Assembly: GCF_019931575.1 (NCBI RefSeq)
Contig: NZ_CP082923.1
Span: forward strand, 3,596,001 to 3,660,000
DNA from: Caulobacter segnis
Lineage (GTDB): Bacteria; Pseudomonadota; Alphaproteobacteria; Caulobacterales; Caulobacteraceae
Direction of reading: 5' to 3'
Length of the DNA: 64,000 nucleotides
This document shows positions 53,139 through 61,775 of this stretch, in pieces. A program made the translations under genes and the position numbers. Below the pieces are notes generated by a model. The model made no database searches. It was not told the DNA's origin and saw nothing but the letters and a program-made list of their open reading frames with translations. The stretch's first letter is position 1, and the number at the start of each line of letters is the position of its first letter.

Positions 53139-54074
53139 ATGGCCGAACCGTCCTCGTACCTGGGCTGGAAGATCGACTACGCCAGCCCGCCCGGCGAGCC
53201 CGCCTATCTGGATCCGGGCTCGGTTCACTGGCGGATCTACAAGAACCCGATCGCCCTGGCGGTCGGCGGCGTCGCGGCCGTGCTGCTGGAGTTCGCCGAC
53301 GCGCGGATCCGTTCGGGCGTCTGGGACCACTCGACCTACAAGGCGGACCCGATCGGGCGCTCCAAGCGCACGGGCATCGCGGCCATGGTCGGGGTCTACG
53401 GCCCGCAAGCCGCCGCGCGGCGGGTGATCCAGGGCGTCACCAACATGCATACGCGGGTGGTCGGAAACACCCCCAAGGGCGAGGCCTACAAGGCGCTGGA
53501 TCCCGAGCTGCTGGACTGGGTCAGCGCCACCGCCGGCTACGGCTTCCTCAACGCCTATGACCGCTTCGTCGCGCCGTTGAGCGAGGCCGAGAAGACTCGG
53601 TTTTACGGCGAGGCCGGGCCGATCGCGCGACTGTACGGCGTGAAGTCCTCGCCCGGCTCCCAGGCGGACTTCATGGCGATGATGGACAGGCTGGCGCCGC
53701 GCTTCGAGCCGCACCCGATCGTCGAGGAGTTCCTGGCCATCATCCAGTCGGGAAAGGCCGCGCCGAATGCGCCCAAGTTCCTGCACAAGGCCCTGGCCCG
53801 CGCGGCGGTGTCGCTGCTGCCGCCGATCGTGCGCCAGAAGCTGGCGCTGGGCCGCGAATACGACCTGACGCTCGTCGACACCCTGGCTCTGAAGGCGGCC
53901 GGCAAGCTGGCCGACCGGATCCCGGTGAAGGGCTCCCCGCCTTGCCAGGCCAGCGCGCGATTGGGCCTGCCATACGACTTCCTCTACAGGAGTCGGGCCG
54001 AGCAGAAACGGCTGCTGGAGGCTCACCACAATCCGCTCATCCCCGCGAAAGCGGGGACCCAAGCCGAGGCCTGA
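53139..54074 (+). CDS. DUF2236 (MpaB/Lcp-like) oxygenase family protein
   Basis: A 311-residue helical protein. It resembles DUF2236, the family including latex-clearing protein and MpaB, which bind haem b: DPGSVHWRIYKNPIALAVGGVAAVLLEFADARI at the start, then GVTNMHTRVVG and LLDWVSATAGYGFL. AGGGGAAGGAGA precedes the ATG. It lies 70 nt after the monooxygenase gene and is probably co-transcribed. The C-terminal residues IPAKAGTQ are encoded by a repeat element (copy 4), a signature of repeat capture, so the real ancestral C-terminus may have been a few residues earlier. Confidence 0.82.
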   Translation: MAEPSSYLGWKIDYASPPGEPAYLDPGSVHWRIYKNPIALAVGGVAAVLLEFADARIRSGVWDHSTYKADPIGRSKRTGIAAMVGVYGPQAAARRVIQGVTNMHTRVVGNTPKGEAYKALDPELLDWVSATAGYGFLNAYDRFVAPLSEAEKTRFYGEAGPIARLYGVKSSPGSQADFMAMMDRLAPRFEPHPIVEEFLAIIQSGKAAPNAPKFLHKALARAAVSLLPPIVRQKLALGREYDLTLVDTLALKAAGKLADRIPVKGSPPCQASARLGLPYDFLYRSRAEQKRLLEAHHNPLIPAKAGTQAEA

Positions 54075-54134
54075 AGACCACCACCGCTCCTATGTCGAAC
54101 GCCGTATGGGTCCCCGCTTTCCCGGGGATGAGCG
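54033..54134. repeat. Long inverted-repeat (REP-like) element, copy 4
   Basis: Left arm 54033-54063 (CCGCTCATCCCCGCGAAAGCGGGGACCC...) overlaps the last codons of the DUF2236 gene. The right arm ends at 54134 as its reverse complement with one internal change. It lies between convergent genes. Confidence 0.85.
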
Positions 54135-54150
54135 GCGTTGGGTATCGCGC

Positions 54151-54804
54151 CTATTCTTCGTCGAACACCTCTTCCGCATCGACGGCCGGCGCCGGCGCGG
54201 CCTTGGGCGTCTTGCGCTTCACGAACCGCAGGGCGGTGTGGGTCTTGGAGAAGGCGCAGACCTTGGTGTCGGACAGGCCGAAACCCCGCGCGGCGGTCAG
54301 CACGTCGGTGTCCTTCAGCGGCGCGCCCTTGCCTTTCTGGGTGACGATCCAGATCGCGCCCTTGTCAGCCAGGGTCCACATCAGGTCCTCCAGCCGGTCG
54401 AGATCAGCCAGGTCCTCGGCGGCCAGGAACAGGATGTCGACCCCATCGGCCTCGTCGGCCTCGACCGGTTCGACACGGGTCGACAGCTCGGCCAGGAACT
54501 CATCGTCCTCGACGCCGTCGACCACCACAGTCATGCCGGGCTTCACGCCCAGCTTGTCCAGGCGCGAGGGCGGATTGAGGATCGCGTGGAGCCACTTCTC
54601 GGCCTGGCCAGGCTCGAGGGTGAAGCGGGTGCCGTCGCTCAGGACGAGGTCGTCGCCTTCCGTGCGAAGGTTCCGCAGGGCATGCCCCTGGTAGATGCCG
54701 CGCACCGCGCCGCGGAAGATCAGCTTGGGCGGCTCCCACAGAAGCTTGCCCTCGCTTTCGCCGTCCGACAGCTGGCCCCAGACGCCACTCGCTTCCTTGC
54801 CCAT
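54151..54804 (-). CDS. DUF3052-like protein, function unknown
   Basis: A 217-residue soluble protein. Central part LDKLGVKPGMTVVVDGVEDDEFLAEL followed by DILFLAAEDLADLDRLEDLMWTLADKGAIWIVTQKG resembles DUF3052 proteins, which look like a Rossmann-like half domain. An acidic C-terminal tail (DAEEVFDEE) ends the protein. The 4-nt gap to the crotonase gene upstream suggests one transcript. No function known. Confidence 0.75.
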   Translation of the reverse strand: MGKEASGVWGQLSDGESEGKLLWEPPKLIFRGAVRGIYQGHALRNLRTEGDDLVLSDGTRFTLEPGQAEKWLHAILNPPSRLDKLGVKPGMTVVVDGVEDDEFLAELSTRVEPVEADEADGVDILFLAAEDLADLDRLEDLMWTLADKGAIWIVTQKGKGAPLKDTDVLTAARGFGLSDTKVCAFSKTHTALRFVKRKTPKAAPAPAVDAEEVFDEE

Positions 54805-54808
54805 GTCT

Positions 54809-55612
54809 CTATGCGCCCTTGAATGTCGGCGTGCGCTTTTCGAGGATCGCGTCGACGCCTTCCATGTGGTCCTCGGTGTGGTGGGCGATGGCCTGGGCGG
54901 CCGCGCTCATCTCCATCAGGGTGTCGTAGCTGGCGGTCTGGCCGTGCTTGAGCAGGCTCTTGGCCATGCGCAGGGCGTGCGGCGGCTGGGCCGCGATCCT
55001 GGTCGCCAGCGCCATGGCCTCGTCCATCAGCGTCTCGGCGGGCACGGCCTTGCTGATCAGGCCCCACTCGGCGGCCTTGGCCGCGTCGATGACGTCGCCG
55101 GTGAACAGCAGCTCGGCGGCGCGGCTCATGCCGATCGTGCGGGGCATCAGCCAGGCCCCGCCGTCGCCGGGGATCAGGCCCAGCTTCAGGAAGGTGACGC
55201 CAAACCTCGCCGTATCGGCGGCGATGCGGATGTCGGTCATGCAGGCCACGTCGCAGCCCAGGCCGATCGCCGCCCCGTTCACCGCCGCGATCGAGGGGAC
55301 CTCCAGACCGTAGATGGCCCGGACGATGCGGTGGATGTTCTTGCGATAGCCGTCGCGCACCGCCACGCCGTTGCCGCCGAACGCCCCCTCGCGGGCCTTC
55401 ATCGCCTTGACGTCGCCGCCGGCCGAGAAGGCCTTGCCCGCACCGGTCAGGATCACGCAGCGGATGTCCTGGTCGTCGTTGATCGCCTCGCAGGCGGCCG
55501 CCACCTGGTCGCCATCACCCGGCGCGCCCAAGGCGTTCATCGCCTCCGGCCGGTTCAGGGTGAGGATGGCGACGTGGCCGCGTTTCTCGGTGAGGATCAG
55601 GGACTGAGACAT
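54809..55612 (-). CDS. Enoyl-CoA hydratase/isomerase (crotonase) family
   Basis: A 267-residue crotonase-fold enzyme. Oxyanion-hole segments are GKAFSAGGDVKAM and NGAAIGLGCDVACMTDIRIA; the catalytic region near GLIPGDGGAWLMPRTIG has an acidic residue where many hydratases have Glu, but the second glutamate is not obvious, so the reaction may be isomerisation or another acyl-CoA step. The start is the ATG at 55612 (MSQSLILTEKRGHVAILTLNRPEAMNA). Divergent from a receiver gene. Confidence 0.88.
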   Translation of the reverse strand: MSQSLILTEKRGHVAILTLNRPEAMNALGAPGDGDQVAAACEAINDDQDIRCVILTGAGKAFSAGGDVKAMKAREGAFGGNGVAVRDGYRKNIHRIVRAIYGLEVPSIAAVNGAAIGLGCDVACMTDIRIAADTARFGVTFLKLGLIPGDGGAWLMPRTIGMSRAAELLFTGDVIDAAKAAEWGLISKAVPAETLMDEAMALATRIAAQPPHALRMAKSLLKHGQTASYDTLMEMSAAAQAIAHHTEDHMEGVDAILEKRTPTFKGA

Positions 55613-55701
55613 GGGATTTAAGGACGCTCCTGCCGTTTCTTTGGTTTTGTCCCTCCATAGCCTGCTTTCCCGCGTCGTGCAGCCGAGCTGGCCGATGCAA
55701 C

Positions 55702-55717
55702 CGGTGCGGTCGCACCG
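55702..55717. promoter_or_regulatory. 16-bp dyad CGGTGCG-GT-CGCACCG between crotonase and receiver genes
   Basis: A perfect 7-2-7 palindrome in the 183-bp divergent interval, roughly midway. Could be an operator or a hairpin. No T-run follows on either strand. Confidence 0.35.
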
Positions 55718-55795
55718 ATCACGAAAACGCGACTGGCGCGCGAGCGCGGCGCGCCGTTGAAATAAGTCCTGGGACGACACAGAAAGCTACGGCGA

Positions 55796-56158
55796 ATGAC
55801 CGAGCACGCGAAGGCCCGACACGTGTTGATTATCGAGGATGAAATCCTCGTCGCGTTCGAGGTCGAGGCTCTTCTGGCGGAGATGGGCTTCACGAGTTTC
55901 GATATCGCCGACAGCGCGGCCGATGCGCTGACCCTGGCCATCGCCAATCCCCCGGATCTGATCACCGCCGACTATCGCATCGTGGGCGGCACCGGCGTCG
56001 AGGCCGTCGAGGCCATCCAGCGCCGACTGGGCCGCATCCCCGTCGTCTACGTCACCGGCAACGCCGACCAGCTGCAGGGCCGCCTGACCCCGATCGTCGA
56101 CAAGCCGATCTCGGCCCGCATCCTGGCGGAAGCCTGCGCGCGGGCGTCAACGACCTGA
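55796..56158 (+). CDS. Stand-alone response regulator receiver domain protein
   Basis: A 120-residue CheY-like receiver with no output domain. Acidic pocket (IIEDE), the phosphoacceptor Asp in LITADYRIVGG, the switch Thr in VVYVTGNAD and the conserved Lys in IVDKPIS are all present. Such single-domain receivers relay phosphate, often from HWE or HisKA_2 kinases in alphaproteobacteria. Its kinase is unknown. Confidence 0.92.
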   Translation: MTEHAKARHVLIIEDEILVAFEVEALLAEMGFTSFDIADSAADALTLAIANPPDLITADYRIVGGTGVEAVEAIQRRLGRIPVVYVTGNADQLQGRLTPIVDKPISARILAEACARASTT

Positions 56159-56208
56159 CGTTGTTCTCCCCGCCGCCCGCCGCTACAAGCCACGGACGGG
56201 AGGACGCG

Positions 56209-56822
56209 ATGCACGAGATCACCACCCTCGAGGCCCTGGAGGCGCTGTATCAGCCCGCCCCTGTCGCCGCCTCGACCGTCAAGGTCGCCGACCACATCAC
56301 CCCGCACTACGCCGCGCTGATCCAGGCCTCGCCGTTCGTGGCCCTGGCCACGGTCGGCCCCGAGGGCCTGGACTGCAGCCCGCGCGGCGACCTGCCCGGC
56401 TTCGTCCGCATCGCCGATCCCAGGACCCTGATGCTGCCCGACCGGCGCGGCAACAATCGCACCGACAGCCTGCGCAACATCGTCCGCGACCCGCGCGTGG
56501 CCCTGCTGTTCCTGATCCCGGTTCGGGCACCACCTTCCGGGTCAACGGCCGCGCCGTGCTGAGCGCCGATCCCGCGCTGCTCGAGAGCTTCGCCGTCGAC
56601 GGCAAGCCGCCGCGCACGGTGACGGTCGTGACCGTCGAGGAAGCCTATTTCCAGTGCGCCCGCGCCATCGTCCGCTCGGGACTCTGGAAGGCCGAAAGCC
56701 ATGTCGATCCCAGGTCCATACCGTCGCCCGGCGCCATGCTGGCGGCGGTCACGGCCGGCGAGGTCGGCGGCGAGACCTACGACCGAGACTGGCCCGAGCG
56801 CGCGGCCAAGACGATGTGGTGA
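56209..56822 (+). pseudogene. FMN-binding pyridoxamine 5'-phosphate oxidase-like protein, frameshifted
   Basis: The gene starts at an ATG at 56209 with GGGAGGA upstream and reads MHEITTLEALEALYQPAPVAAST..., typical of the split-barrel FMN-binding family, with DCSPRGDLPGFVRI and LMLPDRRGNNRTDSLRNI. At 56520/56521 the frame breaks: after LLFLIP the expected GSGTTFRVNG can be read only in the next frame, by adding one G in the short run CCCGG. The second frame then continues RAVLSADPALLESF...WPERAAKTMW to the stop at 56822. A one-base deletion or a sequencing error explains it. Residues before and after the break otherwise look intact. Confidence 0.85.
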
Positions 56823-56828
56823 GAGCGC

Positions 56829-58364
56829 TCAGCTCTCCTCGATCTGGCGCTGGTCCTCGCGGCTGATCGAGACCTCCTCGAAATCCAGCTCCTCCTGTAG
56901 GATCAGGAAGGCGTCGGCGCTGACGGTCCCGTCGCCGCGCAGCTCCTCCAGGCGCAGCCGCTGGCGGTGCAGGGCCTTGAGGCCGATGGTCCGGCGCGCT
57001 TCCAGCGGGCCGGTGGCGGGCGGCGAACCGCTGGGCACGGCGGCGAAACGATAGCGCCAGTGCTCGACCGCCTCGCCCGTCTTGCCGTCCAGCGCCGCCA
57101 GGGCCGCGCCCGCCAGGTCCGCGCGCAGGCGGATCAACTCTTCGCCGAGCCCGTCCTCGCGGTCCAGGCCCAGGAGACGGACCAGCGGCGCCAGGGTCAT
57201 GCCCTGGACCACCAGGGTGGCCAGCACCACCGCGAAGGCCGTCAGCACCAGCAGGTCGCGCTGTGGGAAGTTGCCCGGCAGGGCGAAGGCCGTGGCCAGG
57301 GTGACCAGGCCCCGCATGCCGCACCAGCCGACCAGCACGCCATTGCGCAGGCTGATCGCCGGATAGCCGCCGCGCAGGCTGGGGAACCGCCGGGCCAGGA
57401 CGAGATAGAGCTGCACCCAGGCCATGCGCACCACGATCAGGCAGACGACCACGGCCGAGGCGAAGCCGACCGCCACCATCAGCCGGTCGCGGTCCATGCC
57501 GGCGACGATGGTGCGGGCCTGCAACCCCATCAGCAGGAAGGCCACGACGTTCAGCAGGAACACCGCCGAGGTCCAGACGGCGAAGCTGTGGATCCGCACG
57601 CGCGGCGGCGTACGCAAGGCCGCCGTGCGGGCGAATGTCATGGCGAAGGCCACCAGACACAGCACCGGCGACACACCCAGCCGCTCGGCGATCATCCAGG
57701 ACCCGAAGGCGGTGACGAACTCGAACAGGTTGCCGCCCAGGGTGCCGCTGGTCAGCGGGCTGACGAAGCGCAGCACGCGGGCGATGACGATGCCCAGGAT
57801 GATCCCGCCCGGCGCCGCCAGGCCCAGCTGGACGGCCAGCCCCTGGTCGATGCCGCCCTGGGCCTGGAAGGCCAGCGCCGCCGAGAACAGCAGCAGGGCC
57901 GAGGCGTCGTTCAGCAGGCTCTCGCCCTTCAGCACCGCGATCGAGCCGCGCGGCATGCGCACGCTGCTGAGCACGGCCGTGGCGGCGGCCGCGTCGGGCG
58001 GGGCGACGATGGCGCCCAGCGCCAGGGCGGCGGCGATCGGCAGGCCGGCCATGGTCACGCCCAGCCAGGCGACCGCGCCGGCGCTCAGCAGCACCGCCAC
58101 CACCACCAGGGCGAACAACGGCCGCCACAGGCGGCGCACCTCGGCGACCGGGAAATCGAAGGCTGCGTCGACCAGGGCCGGAGCCAGGAACAGGGCCAGG
58201 GCCGTGTGGGGCTCGATCGAGATCTTCGGCGCGCCGGGGACCAGGGCCAGACAGACGCCGGCGGCCGCCAGCATCGTCGGATACGGCGCCTTGATGCGGC
58301 GCGACACCTGCAGCAGCAGCACCGCGGCCGCCACGAGGACGAGAAGACTTTCGAAGAAGCTCAC
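56829..58364 (-). CDS. CPA1-type sodium/proton antiporter
   Basis: A 511-residue membrane protein with about twelve helices in the first 400 residues and a cytosolic C-terminal helical tail of about 100 residues. Ion-site motifs: IVAPPDAAAATAVL, KGESLLNDASALLLF and, later, GMRGLVTLATAFALP. Start is the GTG at 58364 with GGAGG four bases upstream, giving MSFFESLLVLVAAAVLLL. Transports Na+ or K+ against protons; the ion is not certain. Confidence 0.9.
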   Translation of the reverse strand: MSFFESLLVLVAAAVLLLQVSRRIKAPYPTMLAAAGVCLALVPGAPKISIEPHTALALFLAPALVDAAFDFPVAEVRRLWRPLFALVVVAVLLSAGAVAWLGVTMAGLPIAAALALGAIVAPPDAAAATAVLSSVRMPRGSIAVLKGESLLNDASALLLFSAALAFQAQGGIDQGLAVQLGLAAPGGIILGIVIARVLRFVSPLTSGTLGGNLFEFVTAFGSWMIAERLGVSPVLCLVAFAMTFARTAALRTPPRVRIHSFAVWTSAVFLLNVVAFLLMGLQARTIVAGMDRDRLMVAVGFASAVVVCLIVVRMAWVQLYLVLARRFPSLRGGYPAISLRNGVLVGWCGMRGLVTLATAFALPGNFPQRDLLVLTAFAVVLATLVVQGMTLAPLVRLLGLDREDGLGEELIRLRADLAGAALAALDGKTGEAVEHWRYRFAAVPSGSPPATGPLEARRTIGLKALHRQRLRLEELRGDGTVSADAFLILQEELDFEEVSISREDQRQIEES

Positions 58365-58454
58365 GGGTCCTCCCTGGCGATGCGCGAGCTTAGGGCGCAA
58401 CGGCTCGGATGACAAAGTTCGCCCAGCGGGTTCCGGTTCGCCGGCGCCCGCAAC

Positions 58455-58485
58455 AAAAACGGCCCCAGGGTCACCCCCGAGGCCG
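58455..58485 (-). terminator. Rho-independent terminator of dksA
   Basis: On the minus strand CGGCC...GGCCG with paired GGG/CCC inside, followed by a T-run (GTTTTTG), about 35 nt after the dksA stop. It separates dksA from the antiporter gene. Confidence 0.75.
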
Positions 58486-58519
58486 CTTGAAACACATCAG
58501 TCCCCCTGTGGAGGCCGCA

Positions 58520-58948
58520 TCAGTCGTCGCGATGGACGCGTTCGCGGCGCTCGTGCCGTTCCTGGGCTTCCAGGCTGAGCGTCGCCGTGGGGCGAGCGTC
58601 CAACCGGGCCAGGCCGATCGGCTCGCCCGTCTCCTCGCAGTAGCCGTAGGAGCCGTCCTCGACGCGGCGCAGGGCCTGGTCGATCTTGGAAATCAGCTTC
58701 CGCTGGCGGTCGCGAGTGCGAAGCTCGAGAGCACGGTCGGTTTCCGAGGACGCGCGATCGGCGAGATCGGCGTGGTTCTCGGTTTCTTTCTGGAGATGGG
58801 AAACCGTCTCGCGAGATTCGCGGAGGATCTCTTCTTTCCATGCCAGCAGCTTCTGCTTGAAGTACTCAAGCTGCCGCTCGTTCATAAAAGGCTCGTCCTC
58901 GGAAGGACGGTAATCGGATTTCTCTACTAGAACAGTGGCCGTTTGCAT
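58520..58948 (-). CDS. dksA: RNA polymerase-binding transcription factor DksA
   Basis: A 142-residue coiled-coil factor that enters the RNA polymerase secondary channel and acts with ppGpp. The coiled-coil tip has the DxxDxA motif (ADLADRASSET), and LELRTRDRQRKLISKI and SYGYCEETGEPIG follow. Only one of the four zinc-finger cysteines remains (C, T, S, A at the usual C positions), as in several alphaproteobacterial and DksA2-type proteins, so zinc is probably not bound. ATG at 58948; a TTG six codons upstream is less likely. Confidence 0.95.
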   Translation of the reverse strand: MQTATVLVEKSDYRPSEDEPFMNERQLEYFKQKLLAWKEEILRESRETVSHLQKETENHADLADRASSETDRALELRTRDRQRKLISKIDQALRRVEDGSYGYCEETGEPIGLARLDARPTATLSLEAQERHERRERVHRDD

Positions 58949-59160
58949 TAACGCCTCACGCCCCAATGAACTCAGCCCTCGAAGGCTGCGTGCTTATATC
59001 AAAAGGTGAGCCGCGTTCAATGAACCTCGCGTGAGTGGCGCGCTCAGGTCGCGCCCTTCGCTCGAAAGGGCCATTTCCACGGCGTGGACAGGTGTAAAAC
59101 GCGCGAACGGGCCAAGCGTGGCAGGGCTGAACGATGTTCTTGCTCCCCGCCTTCGCCATG

Positions 59161-59595
59161 TCAGCCGCCTCGCGCCTGCAGCTTGGCCAGCTCGACGGCG
59201 GCCCGCGTCTCGATCTCGTTGAGGACCCCTTCCAGTTTGGGGTCGTCGGTATTCTCGCGTTGCTCGCGAATGGCGCGCGTCAGGCGGTCCAGCGTGCCGT
59301 GCGAAATGTCGCCGTCAATCAGCGCGATCCGCACCTCGCCCAGGATGTCCAGGATGTGGTCGGCGCGACGCACCGCGCGCTTGCGGCGCTCCAGGGGGCT
59401 GCCGACGGCGCCCGTCTCCTGCAGGGCGAGCAGCGCATCGACCGAGCCGACGCCGGTCAGGCCGCCGACAGAGGCCGTGCTGGCCGCGCCGCTGGCGGCG
59501 TTCACCGACGGCAGGCTGAAGCTCGACGAACCGCCGGCCGGCCTGGCCCGCGATGCGCCAGTCGCCCCTACGCCCCCCGTGCTGGAAACCTTCAT
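59161..59595 (-). CDS. fliX: Flagellar assembly regulator FliX
   Basis: A 144-residue protein. In Caulobacter FliX links assembly of the early flagellar structure to the activator FlbD, and so to sigma-54-dependent late genes. The N-terminal 40 residues are Gly/Ser/Ala-rich, then ...SVDALLALQETGA and a helical C-terminal half (RRKRAVRRADHILDILGEVRIALIDGDIS). It is divergent from flgI. Upstream are a CtrA-type box and several GANTC sites, consistent with class II cell-cycle control. Confidence 0.93.
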   Translation of the reverse strand: MKVSSTGGVGATGASRARPAGGSSSFSLPSVNAASGAASTASVGGLTGVGSVDALLALQETGAVGSPLERRKRAVRRADHILDILGEVRIALIDGDISHGTLDRLTRAIREQRENTDDPKLEGVLNEIETRAAVELAKLQARGG

Positions 59596-59665
59596 CCGGC
59601 AGCTCCAAAAAGCTTACGCGTGCGAGTCACTTATCTCACAGCCTCATCATAATCAGATCGCGCGC

Positions 59666-59680
59666 TTGAAGTATGGTTAA
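59666..59680. promoter_or_regulatory. CtrA-type box upstream of fliX (TTGA-N7-TTAA)
   Basis: One mismatch from TTAA-N7-TTAA, 71-85 bp before the fliX start. In Caulobacter, fliX is a CtrA-dependent class II flagellar gene. GANTC sites lie at 59624-59628, 59690-59694, 59731-59735 and 59740-59744, an unusually dense cluster. Confidence 0.6.
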
Positions 59681-59771
59681 TGCCGGGCAGATTCTGCCGC
59701 GAGGCGCCCGGCGGACCACCGCCAAATGCAGAATCCCTTGAGTCACAAGGCCCTAGGCGGGGCCGGAAAAC

Positions 59772-59786
59772 TGGCCCGCTTCTGGC
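59772..59786 (+). promoter_or_regulatory. Sigma-54 type promoter of flgI
   Basis: TGGCCC-N5-TGGC keeps the GG and GC dinucleotides at -24/-12 spacing (consensus TGGCAC-N5-TTGC). The predicted start lies about 30 nt before the flgI ATG at 59827. In Caulobacter the flgI operon is a sigma-54/FlbD class III unit. Confidence 0.6.
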
Positions 59787-59826
59787 ATGGGGCGGGCCGG
59801 GGACGTTTCCCCGCCACGGGACTGCC

Positions 59827-60951
59827 ATGCCGCGTTCATTCTTTCGCACCGTTCTGACCGCCCTCGCCGCCGCTTCGGCCTTGGCCTGCCTGGGCCTTGG
59901 CGCGCCAGCGTTCGCCAAGTCGCGGATCAAGGACATCGTCGCCTTCGAGGGCGTTCGTGAGAACCAGCTGATCGGCTACGGCGTTGTCGTCGGCCTGAAC
60001 GGCACGGGCGACAGCCTGCGCAACGCCCCGATGACCAAGCAGAGCCTGGAGGCGATGCTGGAGCGCCAGGGCGTCAACGTCCGTGACGCCAACCTCAACA
60101 CCAAGAACACCGCCACGGTCATGGTCACGGCCAATCTGCCGCCGTTCTCGGCCGCGGGCTCGAAGCTGGACGTGACCGTCTCGGCGCTGGGCGACGCCAA
60201 GAGCCTGCTGGGCGGCACCCTGCTGGTCACCAGCCTGCAGGGCGCGGACGGCCAGACCTACGCCGTCGCCCAGGGCACTGTGCAGACCGGTTCGGTCTCG
60301 GCCGGCGGCGCCTCGGGCAGCTCGGTCACCAAGGGCGTGCCGACCGCCGGTCGGATCGCCTCGGGCGGCATCATCGAGCGCGAGACCGGCTTCCAGATGG
60401 TCAATATGGACATCCTGCGCATGACCCTGCGCAATCCGGACTTCACGACCTCGCGCCGCATCGCCGACGCCATCAACGGCAAGTTCCCCAACTGCGCCCA
60501 GGCGCAGAACCCGACCATCGTCGCTGTCCGCGCCCCGGCCGGCATGGACATGATCAGCTTCGTCACCAGCATCGAGAACCTGGAGGTCGAGCCCGACAGC
60601 CCGGCCAAGGTGGTGATCGACGAGGTGGCCGGCGTCATCGTCATGGGCGACGACGTCCGCATCAGCCAGGTGGCGATCGCCCAGGGCAACCTGACGATCA
60701 CGGTCCAGGAAACCCCGGCCGTCAGCCAGCCGGGCCCGTTCAGCCAAGGCCAGACCGCCGTCGTCCCGCAGTCGACCGTCAATGTCGAAGAGGAAAAGGG
60801 CAAGAAGCTGATCACCCTGGGCGGCTCGCCCTCGCTGAAGAGCCTGGTCGGCGGCCTGAACGCTCTGGGCGTCACGCCCCGCGACATGATCTCGATCCTG
60901 CAGGCCGTGAAGGCCTCCGGCGCCCTGCAAGCCGACATCGAGGTGATGTGA
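59827..60951 (+). CDS. flgI: Flagellar P-ring protein FlgI
   Basis: A 374-residue periplasmic P-ring subunit. Signal peptide [30 protein letters not shown], then [49 protein letters not shown] and, later, [35 protein letters not shown], all diagnostic. First gene of the flgI-cheL-flbY operon; divergent from fliX. Confidence 0.98.
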   Translation: MPRSFFRTVLTALAAASALACLGLGAPAFAKSRIKDIVAFEGVRENQLIGYGVVVGLNGTGDSLRNAPMTKQSLEAMLERQGVNVRDANLNTKNTATVMVTANLPPFSAAGSKLDVTVSALGDAKSLLGGTLLVTSLQGADGQTYAVAQGTVQTGSVSAGGASGSSVTKGVPTAGRIASGGIIERETGFQMVNMDILRMTLRNPDFTTSRRIADAINGKFPNCAQAQNPTIVAVRAPAGMDMISFVTSIENLEVEPDSPAKVVIDEVAGVIVMGDDVRISQVAIAQGNLTITVQETPAVSQPGPFSQGQTAVVPQSTVNVEEEKGKKLITLGGSPSLKSLVGGLNALGVTPRDMISILQAVKASGALQADIEVM

Positions 60952-61319
60952 TGAGCTTCGCGTCGCAGCTTTCCACCCTGGTCCCGCAGCTCGGCGCGAC
61001 CACCGCCACGGTGAAGTCGGCGGCTCAGGCGGTGAAGTCCGCCGCGGCCTCGATCGAGGACACCGCCAAGGACGCGGCCAAGCGCGCCAAGATCGGCGAG
61101 ACGGCCAAGACTTTCGAAGCCTCGTTCCTGTCGGTGATGATGCAGCAGATGTTCGAGGGCGTGAAAACCTCGGAACCGTTCGGCGGCGGCAACGGCGAGG
61201 AAATGTTCAAGTCGATGCTGACGGACGCGATGTCCAAGCAGGTGACCAAGGCCGGCGGGATCGGCCTGGCGCCGACCATCCAGCGCGAAATGCTGAAGAT
61301 GCAAGGTCTGAAGGAGTAA
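60951..61319 (+). CDS. cheL: Rod-binding protein (FlgJ N-terminal-like), CheL
   Basis: A 122-residue protein. Its C-terminal half has the rod-binding pattern of FlgJ N-domains: [56 protein letters not shown]. The N-terminal part is Ala/Lys-rich and helical. It overlaps the flgI stop (TGATG). In Caulobacter the gene between flgI and flbY is named cheL. A muramidase domain as in enterobacterial FlgJ is absent. Confidence 0.9.
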   Translation: MSFASQLSTLVPQLGATTATVKSAAQAVKSAAASIEDTAKDAAKRAKIGETAKTFEASFLSVMMQQMFEGVKTSEPFGGGNGEEMFKSMLTDAMSKQVTKAGGIGLAPTIQREMLKMQGLKE

Positions 61320-61325
61320 CAAGCC

Positions 61326-61775
61326 ATGGCTATCGCCGCCGTCGACGCCGACGATCGCGTCCATCAGCTGACCCTGCTGACCGAACGCCTGACCGACCTG
61401 ATCGCCAAGGAGGCCCAGGCCTTCGAGACCCACCGCCCGCACGAGGCGGCGCAGTATGTCGAGGAGACGGCCAAGCTGGCCAATGTCTACCGGCATGAGT
61501 CGATGCGGGTGCGCGCCAATGTCGCCCTGGTCGAGGCGGCCCGGCCCGAACTGCGCCAGCGCCTGCTGCGCGCCACCGAGGCCTTCGACGCGGTCCTGGC
61601 CCGCCAGGCGCGCGCCGTGAACGCCGCCAAGACCGTGACCGAGGGCCTGGTCCACGCCGTCGCCCAGGAGATCGCCAACCAGCGCGCCGCCCCGGCCACC
61701 ACCTACGGCGCCGGCGGCATGGTCAACGACCGCCCCTCGATGGGCGCGGCCATCACCCTGAACCGCAAGGCCTAG
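61326..61775 (+). CDS. flbY: Flagellar protein FlbY
   Basis: A 149-residue helical protein of the Caulobacter flgI-cheL-flbY operon, starting 6 nt after cheL. The first half is strongly helical (RVHQLTLLTERLTDLIAKEAQAFETHRP) and resembles FlgN-like export chaperones in pattern; the second half is Ala/Arg/Glu-rich. The name rests on operon position and resemblance to the Caulobacter protein as remembered. Its 3' end overlaps the convergent methyltransferase gene by 4 nt. Confidence 0.85.
   Translation: MAIAAVDADDRVHQLTLLTERLTDLIAKEAQAFETHRPHEAAQYVEETAKLANVYRHESMRVRANVALVEAARPELRQRLLRATEAFDAVLARQARAVNAAKTVTEGLVHAVAQEIANQRAAPATTYGAGGMVNDRPSMGAAITLNRKA

Noticed and set aside
58956..59159. A 67-codon minus-strand frame just after fliX
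   Set aside because: It starts right after the fliX stop, but the peptide is a mixture of Pro, Arg and Cys with no fold signature and overlaps the presumed dksA promoter. No support beyond being open.
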